From: Cubamyces lactineus
Taxonomy: Eukaryota; Basidiomycota; Agaricomycetes; Polyporales; Polyporaceae
DNA: 64,000 bases
Reading direction: 5' to 3'
NCBI GenBank assembly: GCA_022376465.1
Contig: JACDTU010000011.1
Coordinates: 310,001 to 374,000, forward strand
Shown: one piece after another, positions 19,295-31,089 of the stretch
How the letters are laid out: the number at the start of each line of letters is the position of its first letter
How positions within the stretch are numbered: position 1 is the first letter of the stretch
Position numbers and translations under genes: made by a program
Notes under the pieces: generated by a model
The model's database searches: none
Told to the model about the DNA's origin: nothing
Seen by the model: only the letters and a program-made list of their open reading frames with translations

Positions 19295-22079
19295 ATGGCG
19301 ACGCTAACCCCACCACAAGCAGCACCCAAGTGGACTCATACGCCCGAAGATGTCATTCGGCTAACTAAAGACGCACTTGCAGAGTATAGTGCCACCGAGG
19401 ACAGCGTGGCTGCTCTTGCGCCTGCAGAATGTAACTTTGAATCGGTACGACATGCGCCGTTCAGTTGCCATGGTATCGTTCCTGACATGGGTTTTCGCCG
19501 GCGGCAGGTCTTTGTGAGTTGTTCTGCTCGTCAGTATGGTCTGTTCCTGATAGCAGTCTCAGCTAGCACTCGCCCACGCGAAAGCGAACCGTTTCTGCGT
19601 GACTGAGCCGCTCAGTTTTTACCAGAACGTGTCGCCCTCAGCAGAGCTCCGCGACGCGTCCACGGAGGCCGAGTCTCTCGTCCGCGAGTACGAGATTGGA
19701 TCGTCAATGCGAATCGACGTCTTCCGTGCTCTGCAAGCAGCAGCGAAGAATATTAAAGAGTCCGGCAAAGTACTTTCCTCAGAAGAGCAGAGGCTCGTGG
19801 ACAAGATGCTATTGGATGGGACTCGTAACGGGCTAGCACTGCCTGATGCCGAGAGAGAGAAGCTGACAGTCCTCAAGAAAGATCTGGCTCAGGCATGCGT
19901 CGACTTTAATGTAAGCATATACGCAGTCCATCGGTTGCATGCCATTCATACGAAATTATCGCAAAGAAAAACTGCAACGAAGAGAAGGTAAAAGTATAGG
20001 CCTATCAACTGGTGCTTCCAACTGACGAAGTTCACCTTCTCAGGGTAGCGTGACGTTCACCCTTGAAGAACTCAAGGGCGTACCGGAAGATATCCTCTCC
20101 GGGTACACCAAGCGTACCGAAGGGAATAAGGAAGTCTACGTGGTGACGTTCAAGTTGACAGACTTTGGCCCTGTTGTACGCTCTCCGCCATATGCAATAC
20201 TCCGAGTATGTTCTGTCTAACATGTCTCGGTGCATAGACCCGATTCGCAGAGAACCCGGAGACTCGCCGTATCATGTATGAAGCATTCGAGGACAGACTC
20301 GCCGTCAACGTACCCGTCTTGAGCGCAGTTTTGGACCGGCGTCGCGAGATTGCGAAGCTACTCGGGTACCAAACCTGGGCGGACTACGCGACAGAGATCA
20401 AGATGGTCAAGACGGCGAAGGGTGTCGAGCAGGTACAGCCAGCATGCCTCGTACACATATCCCATTGCGTTGATGCTACATGGATGTAGTTCCTCGCGGA
20501 TCTGGAGCAAAAGCTGCGTCCTATCGGCCTGAAAGAACGCGAGGCACTCCTCGAACTGAAGAAGAAGGAACACGAAGAGAAGGGCCTCCCCTTCGATGGC
20601 GAGCTTTACGTCTGGGATTCAAGCTACTACGACCTTAAGTTCATCGAGGCAGACCTCAAGCTCGACAGCATGCTCTTGAAGGAGCATTTTCCCGTCGCGC
20701 ACGTCGTGCCAACAATTCTGGACATCTACCAGGACCTGCTGCAGGTCAGATTCGTTGAGATTCAAGGAGAGACGTGGCATCCAGGTAGCATATTTGCATT
20801 ACAGTGCCGTGTACACCAATCCTCACCCGTTTGCAACAGAGGTGCAGCAGTATGCACTGTGGGAGAAGGACGCGAAGGACGAATCCGACTTCCTCGGATA
20901 CTGCTACATCGACCTTTACCCTCGTGGTACGTTTCGCGCTCTCGGCTCCCCAACTCAAACGGCTTCACGGCGTTCATTGTACAGAGGGCAAGTTTTCGAA
21001 TGCCGCCGTCTGGCCCCTCCTTCCAGGCTACGAGAAAGAAGACGGCTCGCGCAACTACCCGGTCGCCGCGATTGTGGCGAACCTCGCGAAGCCTAACCCC
21101 CTGAAGCCCGCGTTGATGACGCACCACGATGTGAAGACCCTCTTCCACGAGATGGGCCACATCTTCCATGAGCTGCTCAGCAAGACGCGGTTTGCCCGCT
21201 TCCATGGCACTACTGTCGCTGGCGATTTCATGGAGGCGCCGTCTCAGATGCTTGAGGAATGGTATAGCCCCTCTTTCACGCATTGCCACGATCCATTCCT
21301 GAAGGGGTCTCAACCCAAAATATAGGTGTTACGAGCCGAAAGTGCTCACGCTGATGTCTAGCCATTACCAGACCAAGAAGCCACTCGACGCAGAGTTCAT
21401 CGACAAGCTGTTGAAGGCGTGAGTGGTCCCATTCGCATGTCTTATCGCTCGCTGTACACTGACGAGGACGGCTCCCAGTCGCTACGCCAACGTCGGCCTA
21501 TTCAATCTGCGCCAGATCGCGTACTCCGTGTTTGACTTGAAGGCCCACATGTTCGAAGGTGCGCAGCGGCCCTACGACACCCGAACCCAGAGCCGGTTAG
21601 CTTCATAATCATTCCTGTAGAGACCGCGGACTACACCCAGTTGTGGGTAGACACCCGCCAGTCGATCGGTCTGCTCAAGTACGACAAACCCCACCCGGGC
21701 CAATGCGGTTTGCAACATATCATCGGTGACTACAATGTCGGACTCTACGGGTCTGTCCTACTCCGCGCCCTCACCGGTGTCTTGCCGTGCTGACGGTCGA
21801 AATATAGGTACCTGTATTCGCAGGTCTACGCCGCGGACATGTACGCTGCGGTGTTCAAGGAGGATCCCCTCGATCCCGCAAGGGGTCGGCGCTATCGCGA
21901 GAAGATCCTCTTGCCTGGCAGCAGCAAGGACGAGATGGACATGTTGAGGGTGAGAGTCGTGATGTGTGCTTGCGAGCCTTGTTGCTAACGACGTGCTGCA
22001 TGATCTGCTGTTTGCTTAGGATTTCCTGGGTCGGGAGCCTAACTCCGAGGCATTCGTCAAGCAGCTATTTGGCGTATGA
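19295..22079 (+). CDS. M3 metallopeptidase (thimet oligopeptidase/saccharolysin family), second copy
   Basis: This is a full-length paralog of the gene at 9746-12746, with the same intron positions wherever I compared them (for example after ...NFES, within the Trp of the QMLEEW block, and within the tyrosine loop). The zinc site LFHEMGHIFHELLSKTRF and the following RFHGTTVAGDFMEAPSQMLE are intact, so zinc binding should be kept. The protein starts MATLTPPQAAPKWTHTPEDV; an in-frame TAA lies 17 codons upstream, so no mitochondrial leader is possible and the enzyme should be cytosolic. In the substrate-binding loop the copy reads GDYNVGLYGY instead of GGYDAGYYGY: one of the conserved tyrosines is Leu. 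The last exon is DFLGREPNSEAFVKQLFGV. All exons join in frame, so this is not a pseudogene. Confidence 0.92.
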
Positions 22080-22403
22080 GTCATGAGTCGGAGAGGTGTA
22101 GAACGTGAAGCAATGTAGTAAAGTGCATTTGTACAGTGTTCGAATGAAAATTACTCGTGTACGGACTGGAAACTGTCTACCGTTGGATACTGAGTACTGA
22201 GTGGTTGTCAAGAAGACTTCAGATAATTTACACCGTATGATACCAAGAGGAAGAGGAGTCCATAGCAGCCTTACACTACAACCAATCCCGCAAGACGCCG
22301 CTCATTCAGCCTTCTTCTCTTGCGCGATGAACCTTCGTTTACTCACATTCTACACGCAATATCCCCTCGGTCCAACGTTCGCTCCAGTCAAACCCACCCA
22401 AGT
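22080..22403. other. Convergent spacer
   Basis: It lies between the stop of the second M3 peptidase and the stop of the stress-protein gene. No gene is seen. Confidence 0.5.
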
Positions 22404-24596
22404 TCAATCCCCCGCGACCTTCTCGCCCAAACTATGCTCCTGCGGCGGACTCTCCGTGACATGCCCGCTCGCATCGAGCTCAACCTCCGTGTCCACATCA
22501 TCCTCGACGTCCGTATGCGAGTGGCCGTCGGACCGGCGCTCGTCGTCGCGCTCGATCTCGGACCGCATGTTCGCGACGTCCTGGTCGACCTTGGACGCGA
22601 CACGGTCGATCGCGGCCTGCGCGAGCGACACGTGTGCGCGGTTCGCCTTGAGGTGCGCGGCGCGTCGCGGGGGACGCTTGAGCCGCCGACGCGCGACCAT
22701 GACGGGGACGGAGCATTTTTGGATGAGGTAGTGCGAGGTGGAGCCAAGCAGGATTCTGTGCGGATGGGGGTCGTATCGTGAGCGATGGCTGAGAGGAGGA
22801 TAGTGATAGGAGAGGTATTACCCTTTCAGATTGCCCAGACCACGAGATCCGACAATGAGCATGACGGGCTCATAGTAGTCGACGATATCTGACGACCACT
22901 TCAGTATGTGTCCAAGCGCATCATTAGACAACATGATGACGCACCGAGGATCATATGTCTGCTGTTCTTAGCATGCCAAGCCTGGCACTGGATGGAGACA
23001 TTGAGGCGTGTGCGCTGGAGGAGGCTGGTCGCTTGGCGGACAAGGATGTACGCCAAGGCTTGTCGCTGCACATACATGGAGGCATCGTCAGGCACACACG
23101 TTGGTCGCCGAGGTCAAAACTCTGACTGACCTCCTGCTGGGCACGGAGTTTCGTAGCACGATCGGCGGGATTGGGAATCACAGGGTCGACTGTGGCGGTA
23201 ATAATGAGATCAGTGGACCGCGCAGGTCGTGAACGAAGTACAACTCACTCTTGCCCTCGTTCTCGACAACCGTCACGATAATCCTGCCGCCCAGCAACAT
23301 CTCAGTACACCGTACGAGACGCTATCTTTGGTCAAGAAGCACTTACAACTCATCGCCATCCCTCAACACGGTACCGATCCCCCACTCAAGCGCATACCGA
23401 CTCTCCTCGCTCAGATCGCTCGCCAGAACATATCGCTTGCCTGGCTTCCCGGTATCCTGCCTGACGCGCTCGGGGTCTCCGTGGGTCACGGTTATAGTGC
23501 AGCGATCGCGCTGGAACACCGGCCGGGAAGTAACCAGTGCCATCGTGTCGTGCGGCTTCGTCGACTTGCGTCGGCGCGGGTTGCGCCCGTGCGGTCCGCC
23601 GTTGAGCGTCGACGGGAAGTAGGGTTCGGGAGGCATGATGACGTTCACGCCTTCCCCGAGATAGTCGGGGATGTCCTGTTCTGTCACCGATGCAGCGGGG
23701 ATGAGGGAATTGCGCTCGGTATTGAGTTCGGTAATGTCGTCTAGCTCCTGCTCCCCCTCGCTCCACGACTCTTCCTCTGAACCGCTCTCTTCCTCAGTCT
23801 CTTCACCCTCCCCACCCGAGCCTTCATCGTCAGACTGGGCCGAGAGCGAGAACGCGTTGCGAGGTCGAATCCGCGACACCTCAACTTCGGACTCGGCATC
23901 GGATTGTGATAGAGCCTCGACGGTGGGCGATGGGTCGCGTTCGCGCGTGCGGAAACGGCGTAGGTGGAAGGGAGATTGACTACGCGCTCGCGACCCGGAG
24001 CTGTCGCGATCGGCCTGCGAGCCCGAGAAGGATGCGGAGCGGAGCTTCTCCTTATCCTTTTCTTTCCGTTCGGATCGACCTCGCCGCTCTTCGTCACCGC
24101 CGCTGCTGCGGGAGAGCGTGAGGGAGGACAGCATAGACGCTAAAGACATCTTCGAGAAAGAGCCCCGCGGTTCATCGGACGACCGGATGTTGGCCGTCGA
24201 CGAGGTGGCAGGCTGGGATTGCGATGAGATGGTGCGCTCGAGCGCATTCTGTGAGTGGACGTCGTCATGTGTCAGCGATGTGGATGAATTAGACCGTTTC
24301 TTGGATGACAGTGGCGTAGTAGGCCGGGGAGAGACGAGAGAGACGAGGGATTGGCCGGAGTTGGATCGTTTGAAGGGCAGGATACCGCCGGCAGAGCTTG
24401 TTGTAGAGCCAGCAGCAGAGCTAGAAGTAGAGGCGGAGGGCAATGACGGGCTGGTGACACGGTCGTAAGACTGCTCCTGGCCCTCGATGGGGGCGGGCAA
24501 GGGAGGTTCTCTGTCCTTGGTGGACGGGCCGCCGTATTTGCCGATCCAGCTACGCTTACGCGCACCCTCCGGACGTTCCTTTGAGCGGTCGGCCAT
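22404..24596 (-). CDS. Universal stress protein (UspA) domain protein with long disordered N-terminus
   Basis: From ATG 24596 the first 330 residues are low complexity: Ser/Pro-rich, then Arg/Lys/Glu-rich (RRGRSERKEKDKEKLRSASF), then a strongly acidic run near 23740-23820. The UspA fold follows: KRYVLASDLSEESRYALEWG as strand 1 and helix 1, then a TVVENEGK-type strand, and after several short introns the nucleotide-binding signature GSRGLGNLKGILLGSTS, which fits G-x2-G-x9-G-(S/T), then HYLIQKCSVPVMVARRR. The tail is charged and His/Asp-rich. Fungal proteins of this design bind ATP-like ligands and are linked to stress responses, but their exact role is unclear. The upstream sequence is strongly pyrimidine-rich on the coding strand (24618-24668). 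Confidence 0.88.
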
Positions 24597-25008
24597 AGCA
24601 GGAGTCTCGATGTTGAGGTTGTGTGGGAGGGAGGAGGAAGAAAGAGGGAGGAGGGTTAGAGAGGCTCACCTCTGCCTTGCTAGCTTGACCGGAGAGGGCC
24701 TGCGCAAGGACGGAGGAAGGGAGAGATCAGCGTGAGTTATCGCACGGAGACGGGAAGGCTGATGGTGAGGGGCCGAGACGCGTGGAAGGGAGTGGGACAG
24801 TCTGAGTGAGTCGGTCACTCGAGTCTGGCAAAGGCTAAAGCAGTGTTGCCAAGCACAAGAACGCGTTGCATGCGCCGTTGCGGCAGCCGCCAGGAGATTC
24901 TCACTCGGAATCGGATTCAGGGCAATAAACAGCGAGCACGATGCACGTACATATTCAGCCGCGTCGTTCAATCTCCCGCCCTTGTTCTGCCATCCGCACA
25001 TGCATGAG
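24597..25008. promoter_or_regulatory. Upstream region of the UspA-domain gene with CT-rich leader
   Basis: On the minus strand, 24668-24618 is an almost pure pyrimidine tract directly before the start codon, a common core promoter or 5' leader element in filamentous fungi. I see no other signal. Confidence 0.4.
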
Positions 25009-25612
25009 AACTAGACAGCTACCACAAGACCCTCGGGAAGCATCACCTCGAGTGCGAAACGCGCCGTCTTATCCGGAATGCCGAGCTCGCGCAGCTGCGA
25101 GACGTCTTCGCGAGAGTAGCCAGCCATCTCGCTAACAGTCAGATGCTCCGAGGCAGCAATGCCAAGAAAATCGAGGTCAGTCACAACAGCAGATCACGAA
25201 AGCAGAATGCCCAGGGGAGAGAGAGCGAGCGTTAGGCAGAAGAGTGATGGGGGGACGGAAGGATGTATGCGTACGGTCCAGGACGTCTACCAAATGGCAT
25301 ATATGGTCAGATGACGCTTACCGCTCCTCCTCGTCTTCGAGCTGAGTTCCTCCTATTCTCACAGAGCCCCGTCTATCTGGCCAAGACGATCACAGGTCAT
25401 CCGCGGAATTCTCATCTCCGGCCTACGCTGGCTTTTGCATTCGTACGTACGCAGACGTACACCTTACATGCCTTGGAGAGACACGAGGGTCAATGGCCGC
25501 GCGATAACACGGGCGAATTCGATCATGCACTTTTTCCGCCCCTCTTCCTCGCCTCACCCATCCCGACTATCTCCGTCGATCCTCTCATCTTGTGCTTGAT
25601 GATGGCCAACAT
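25009..25612 (-). CDS. Candidate small gene of unknown function
   Basis: An exon at 25131-25009 codes for about 40 residues that look like a real protein: REMAGYSREDVSQLRELGIP, then DKTARFALEVMLPEG, and a stop after VVAV. It has a GT-AG intron to an upstream segment coding GGTQLEDEEE, and a possible first exon starting MLAIIKHKMRGSTEI at 25612; all three joins keep the frame. The amphipathic REDVSQLRELGIP segment resembles a UBA-like helix pair, but I would not assign it. The first two exons rest on splice guesses only; the last exon is the most credible part. Confidence 0.28.
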
Positions 25613-25818
25613 GCATACCTCACTTACAAATCCATTGTATATCAAAAGGCGCGCCATAACGCGCGGCATCAGCCACTACGCGTACATAGGCGCATTAAGC
25701 GATGAGTATCAAGAGGATCTAGTAGGCGTTCAATAGACACGCGGCACCAGGTCTGCCTCAGCCGTATGACATAACGTGTAAGATAATAATGGCGAAGGCG
25801 TATCGAGTTCGTTGGCCG

Positions 25819-28182
25819 CTAGACAGTCCCTTCGTCCACAATCACAGTCGACTGCGAGTGTGCAGGGTCCGATACACCAAACGTCTCCTCGAGCTCAGGG
25901 CCTTCCCGGGTCGTAGGGAGCGACTTAGCGATGGTAAGCTGTCGCTTGTACGCACGGTCGCGGTTCCGGAGGATTGTCGCCTGGTCCTCTACGTTGCGCT
26001 CGATGCGGTATTGCACAGCCCCTTGCAATCATTTCATCAGTCCCTTTACTCGCTCCAGAAATCCCTGAACATTGTGCACTCACAGGGATAGTCGGCGTAG
26101 ATTGCGTATGATCCCTTAGCAGCCCTGCCGTGCATAATGTTCTGCAGGTGTAGCTGCAGCTCGACAACAGGCGGCTCCCCACCGTCTACCTCGAGCGGCT
26201 CGACCCATGCGCGGACGACGGTGGAGCGCTTCTCGAACGTTACCTTGACGGACTGGCTAGGGAAGCATCTCGTGATGTGCTCGTACAAGAGCTCCATGAG
26301 CGCGACGCAGCGGATGAACACCCGGTCCCCCGCGTCCTCGCGCCCGAAGAGGCAGCGGTCCATCTCGCGCAGGGATATGTACTGGAACCCGAATATCCGC
26401 GCGGTGTTGTGGTACGCGACGAGGACGCCGTCCATGTTCCCGATCCGCGCTTGGAACGAGTACTCGAGGAAGGCGGACCGGATCATGTCGTAGTACTCGC
26501 TCTCAAAGGAGTCTTCCCGGCCCGTCAGCGATTCGATCTTGTAGTTGATGTAGTTCTGTGGTTTGGTGTAAGTCATATTTGACGACGTATATAAAGGGGA
26601 ATGTACGCACTAGGTAGTTATGAACGTCGTGACGGATTGCAGAAATAGCGCGAGTCTTCAGATCGAACACGCCGGTCCCGGGGAGTGTCTTGTCGTAACA
26701 ATCCAGTTGCGAGCGCATGAGGAACTTCCCATACTGTTAATCGCACATCAGCATGATAGTCACACTTAGACCGATCGGCGAAAAGCGCGTACCTTTGCAT
26801 ATCGATGGACGTCCTGTAGTTTGGGATACTGTCCAGACGTATTAGATTTCAAGAACCCGCCAAATTCGTCCTTCGACAGCGTCAGGAACTTCTCCAGAAG
26901 CGTTCCCTGAAGGCTGGTCAGTTCTACTTTCTTGAAGCAAGGGATCTCTCGGCTACCCACCAAAGGCAGTAGTATGATCTCTTCAGGGTCTGAGGAGTCC
27001 CTCTCTCCGTCATAATCAGTTGTGTAAATCCCGTTCTGGTAGCGTAGAATGACGGATGAGGGTATACGCTGGCCAGGTGTGAAGAAACGGGGCTGGAAGA
27101 ATGCGTTATGCTTCGGACGGCGACATTCTTTCGAAGCAATAACTTACAGCCTTAACAAACTCTTCACTCAAGTCGGAGATATTGAGACTCTTCTCCTCAG
27201 AGAGCAAGAGGTAGATTTGCGTAAGGATGCCTGTCAGGGACGAAGTAGACCCAGCAAAGCGGCAACCAGCTCGTTTGACTGATGCAACGAAGTCCTGGAA
27301 TCGAGTCAGAGATCACTCCTGCAAGGACCGAGAGGAAAATGCCTCGGCGTACCTGGTCTCGAGAGCTGGGTGTAAATTCCGGTAATCTATCAAAGGCGAA
27401 ATCCTCGACGCGAGGTATTGTCTCCAGATATTCGGGGAAATTATATTTCTGCGTTTGTGGGTCCCGGAGCCAGTGAACACCTTCCCTTTTTTGAGGTCAG
27501 GACATTTGCGTACTAAGCCAGAAGGGGTCCGTACCTCTGCAGTACTTCATTCAGACCATGGGCTAACTGGGGAATGTGCTTCCTCCGCGCCCTCTGCACA
27601 TCTAAGACCCACCATAGCTCGTTAGCCGACCAGCAGCACTGGTCTTCATGTATGTCACTCACCCTGTAACGGTTGGAAGGAGCGATCGAGCAATGTTCCT
27701 TTGGTTACAACGACAGTCTTTTCTTCAAGTCGTTTACCGCTTCTCGGTTTCATGGCATTTCCTGTGACCGGCCTGTCAGAACGATGCACACGAGTACTCT
27801 ATCGGTGAACACACCTTCTAGCGGCTTAAAGTGAGCTTCTTTCTCCTTGCCTTTGCCCTTGCCGTTAAGTAGAGGCGCAAACGCAGCATCTACCGCCGCA
27901 AAAATAGCCTCCTGCTAACGTTCCGTCAGTGAGTGTCACGGACAACGCTGCTTACATAGGCCAACAGACCTGCAGATCGGCGTTGTAACAGGCGTCTGGA
28001 GTCGTGGACGGGCCTGCGACAGGTGTTTCCGTAGTACCGATCGAAGGGCTAGCAGTAGCATCAAGTCCATTGGTAGCATCCGGAGACAGTGTCGAGCTGA
28101 ATCTAGGCCGCAATACACGAGTGGATGCGCGCAATCTCGAAGCACTAGCAGTAAGCGCAGACCATCGCGCCACGGGCTTCAT
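25819..28182 (-). CDS. PET127: Mitochondrial RNA-processing protein Pet127
   Basis: The start at 28182 gives MKPVARWSALTASASRLRAS, an Arg/Ser/Ala-rich mitochondrial presequence followed by a variable Ser/Thr/Pro region. After several exons comes the family core: ELTSLQGTLLEKFLTLS, KLQDVHRYAKYGKFLMRSQL, LPGTGVFDLKTRAISAIR, and IGNMDGVLVAYHNTARIFGF followed by QYISLREMD. The family is the fungal Pet127 group, inner-membrane-associated proteins that act in 5' processing and turnover of mitochondrial RNAs; it has been placed in the PD-(D/E)XK nuclease superfamily, and GVFDLKTRA contains the expected D-x-K. The C-terminal exon (to 25819) is charged and ends in STVIVDEGTV. About ten introns are present. 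The gene is divergent to the ARL8 gene. Confidence 0.9.
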
Positions 28183-28643
28183 GTTCGCGGTCCGTTGGAC
28201 ACAGCTTCAAGAAGCTGAAGTTATACTGTAAGTTCTGTGCAGGCCAATTCGTGAAGAAGCCCAGTCCAGAGACAAGAGACCCCAAGGTACAGCAGTTTGT
28301 TTGAGAGATGAAAAGCAAAAGACAAGCCTCAGCGACTCGGAGGACAGCAGGTGGCCCAAGGTTCCGCCGGGCTGCGGAAGCGCCCGCCTTGTGGCGTGCA
28401 AATAGAGACGCCCGCACGTGCGCGTTCCCTGCGTAATGGGCGCCTCCTGGTTGACGCGCCTCCGCACTGCGGTCGCGACGGTGCGCGCTGCCGAGGCCAG
28501 TCGCAAGGGCTTCTCTCCCGAGAACTAACAGGGTCTGCCATATCCGACGAGCACTCCCCTCCTTCTCTCTTGCTGTTGGCTCAGGTTTAACTCTGGAATA
28601 CCCTCTTTTTAGCTGCTTCCTCTGGCTCGGTTGGATGCATTAA
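28183..28643. promoter_or_regulatory. Divergent promoter between PET127 and ARL8 with an E-box
   Basis: Both genes start outward from this spacer. It contains the 10-base palindrome CGCACGTGCG at 28413-28422, which includes a CACGTG E-box of the kind bound by bHLH factors such as Cbf1/Pho4. Binding is inference only. Confidence 0.45.
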
Positions 28644-29786
28644 ATGGCTTCGTTCTTCACGTCCTTGCTCCAGTGGCTGAGCGGGTGCGACAACTCTTTT
28701 CGGCTTCCGCAGCGGCTCGGCCACTGACCGCGACCAGCTTGTTTTTCTCCAAGACGGCTGAGATAGCCATAGTGGGCTTGCAGGTGAGCTGTCCCTCCCA
28801 ATTCCAAGGGAGACAACGCTGAGCAGGGTGCAGGCGTCAGGAAAGACATCCTTCGTGAATGTGCTAGGCAGCGGACAGGTACACACTCCCCGCTAACGCT
28901 CCATACTGATCTATTGGCTCATGCATGACTTGCAGTGGAGTGAGGATGTTGTGCCAACTATATCCTTCAACTTGAGGAGAATCAAGAAGGGGAACGTTAC
29001 TCTCAAGATCTGGGACGTTGCCGGTATGTGCTCTTGCCAATTGCAGTAGGCTGCGGGCACGTACACCGAACTCTTGCTAGGACAACCCAAATACCGCTCG
29101 CTGTGGGAACGTTACTGCAATGGCGTCGATGCTTTGGTGTGAGTAAACGTATGACAAACACGAGAAGCAATCTGATGCGGCCTATCGCAGGTTTGTGGTT
29201 GACTCCGCCGATGTACTGTGCTCTATTCCATTCCTTAAACGCTTCTTCTGATCATATGGGTGTAGAAGGAGAAGTTTGAGACGGCCCGCTTCGAGCTGCA
29301 CCAGCTTCTGTCCCAAAGCAGTTTGCTCGGTGTTCCCTTGCTAGTGGTATGTACGGTTACTACAGTTCTGTCATCTATTCGCTCACTGTGGCTCGCCAAA
29401 GCTTGGCAACAAGAACGATCTAGATGGGCATGCTCCCGTCAACGAGCTCATTAAAGCATTGTACGTGTGTATTTCTTTAGCGATCAACAACTTCTGACCG
29501 CCCCTCTCGCAGACAACTGGACAAGATCACGAACAGACCTGTATCAGTAAGTGCTCCCACCGTATCACTTTCATGCAAAACTCAGACATCGTATATTTCC
29601 AGTGTTATTCGGTGAGTGCTCCTAGACGGTCAGCGCAACCACCATCTTATGTCCCATCCAGTGTTCAATGAAGAGTCAACATAACTTGTAAGCTGACTAC
29701 ACCCCTGGACTGAGCCGATCACATCGCTGAACTCAAACAACTACAGAGACATCGTGTTGCAATGGCTAGCAGCACGAAGTCACTAA
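28644..29786 (+). CDS. ARL8: ARL8-type small GTPase
   Basis: At least nine very short exons join into a small Arf-like GTPase of about 185 residues. The N-terminus [20 protein letters not shown] is an amphipathic helix, as in Arl8, which binds lysosome or vacuole membranes through it. The G1 box is [14 protein letters not shown], switch 1 is [10 protein letters not shown]3 is [18 protein letters not shown]4 is LGNKNDLDG and the G5 region follows at CYSCSMKS. The C-terminus is [12 protein letters not shown], close to the LQWLI end of animal Arl8. The position of the tryptophan and the absence of an N-terminal Gly for myristoylation fit Arl8 rather than Arf. It probably acts in vacuole or endosome positioning. 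The stop is at 29784-29786. Confidence 0.92.
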
Positions 29787-29968
29787 TACATCGTCATCCA
29801 CAGCCCACTCATCTTCGCTTATGTTTTCCACGTATTGCATTATTGTACCACAGGACTTCGCTATGTATTTCGGATATTCACGCACACAGACCGCACACCT
29901 CCATGAAACACGGAAATAATATCGAGAACCCACAGTCGAGCGCGAACAAGAATTGTTTACAACAACGA

Positions 29969-31089
29969 TCAGTCTGTATCCATCCGGTCTCCACCCTCAC
30001 CTTCCTCCCTTCTCGCCTGATCCTGCAGCGCACGCAAGAACGGCTCCACACCTGTCCCGGCCTCCTCAGGCAGACCAAGCGTGCGCACAAGGCCGCCAAG
30101 CAGGCCCGTACGCAGAGCCATGTCCAAGTTGCGTACTGCCGCGCGGAACTGCGGCGACGAGACGACGCGTTCAAGCGTCTCCACCGTCGGTGGGCTAGGC
30201 AAGTCTGGGGGGAGATGCGGGAACAGCGCCTGCGCGAGTTCGGGCCGCGATGCGAAGAGCGGACGGAGGTTCGCAGGCGTGAGCACGTCCGTTAGAGAGA
30301 TCTCAGGTGCGGGCTGGAACGACTGGCCGCCTGAGCCACCGGCGCCGAGTGTGGAGACGATAGAGCGGATGCGTGCGAGCTCCTCGGGCGTGGCGTGCTG
30401 GCCCGCTTGAGAGCTTGTGTGGCAAAGTGGGCATCAAGACGGCGTCCGGTATGGGAGGAGGTGGACTTACGAGCCGGCAGCAGGCGCGGAGGACGTAGAA
30501 GGACCAGCGGCTTGGCTGTTGGGGTTGTACCCCTCAGAGTACCAGATAGGCACAATGCTGGGGTCCGCGAGGAGGCGGTTCACGTTTCCGACGAACTCCT
30601 CATCTCGGCTGGGGTCGGCATCCTACGCGTTGGAAGTATGCGTGAGCTATGCCTATGAACGAACGGCATTGGGTTCTGTACCTGCATCCAGAACTAGGCG
30701 AACGTCAGTCAATGGCAGAATTGACGAGATGGTCATACGCACGAAGTGTCTCTGGTTCGAAGAGGAGAACTTAAGAACGTAGGTCCGGCCCCAGGCTGAC
30801 TGCTCGACTTTGGCAAACGTCGCGTCTCCAGGGAAAAGGATCAAGTCCTTGCAGTCGGAGACACAGCGTGTAAGTATTCTGTTCTCGCACACGTAGTCCT
30901 TATTACAGAAACAATATATCACACCTCCTCAATATCGTTCGTCGACCTGTTCTTCCAGATGAAATGCAGCAGGCCGTCCTCCCCGTTCTGGAGGAGGATC
31001 GCGCCCTTGGTCGGGTCTGGGTCTACGAAGTTCGTGCTGCCTCGGCGGAAGGCACGACCGGCCTTGAATGCAAGACGCGTCTCTGCCAT
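29969..31089 (-). CDS. RPN13: Proteasomal ubiquitin receptor Rpn13/ADRM1
   Basis: The start MAETRLAFKAGRAFRRGSTN is at 31089. The N-terminal part is a Pru domain with GLLHFIWKNR, DLILFPGDATFAKVEQ and GRTYVLKFSSSNQRHF, which binds ubiquitin and docks on Rpn2. A Ser/Gly/Pro linker is followed by a C-terminal DEUBAD domain: ISLTDVLTPANLRPLFASRP, ELAQALFPHLPPDLP, and TGLLGGLVRTLGLPEEAGTG, which recruits the deubiquitinase Uch37 in organisms that have it. The protein ends GGDRMDTD. This is the standard two-domain design of animals and many filamentous fungi (yeast lacks the second domain). Four or five short introns are seen. Confidence 0.94.

Noticed and set aside
19295..22079. The second M3 peptidase as a pseudogene
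   Set aside because: Every exon joins in frame, the zinc site is intact and the last exon is conserved, so it is a functional paralog with a changed loop.
23229..23744. A 171-codon plus-strand open frame
   Set aside because: It is antisense to the UspA-domain gene, whose frame carries the conserved strand and helix 1 of the Usp fold.
25263..25736. A 157-codon plus-strand open frame
   Set aside because: No recognisable domain and mixed codon use; the overlapping minus-strand exon chain looks slightly better, though also weak.
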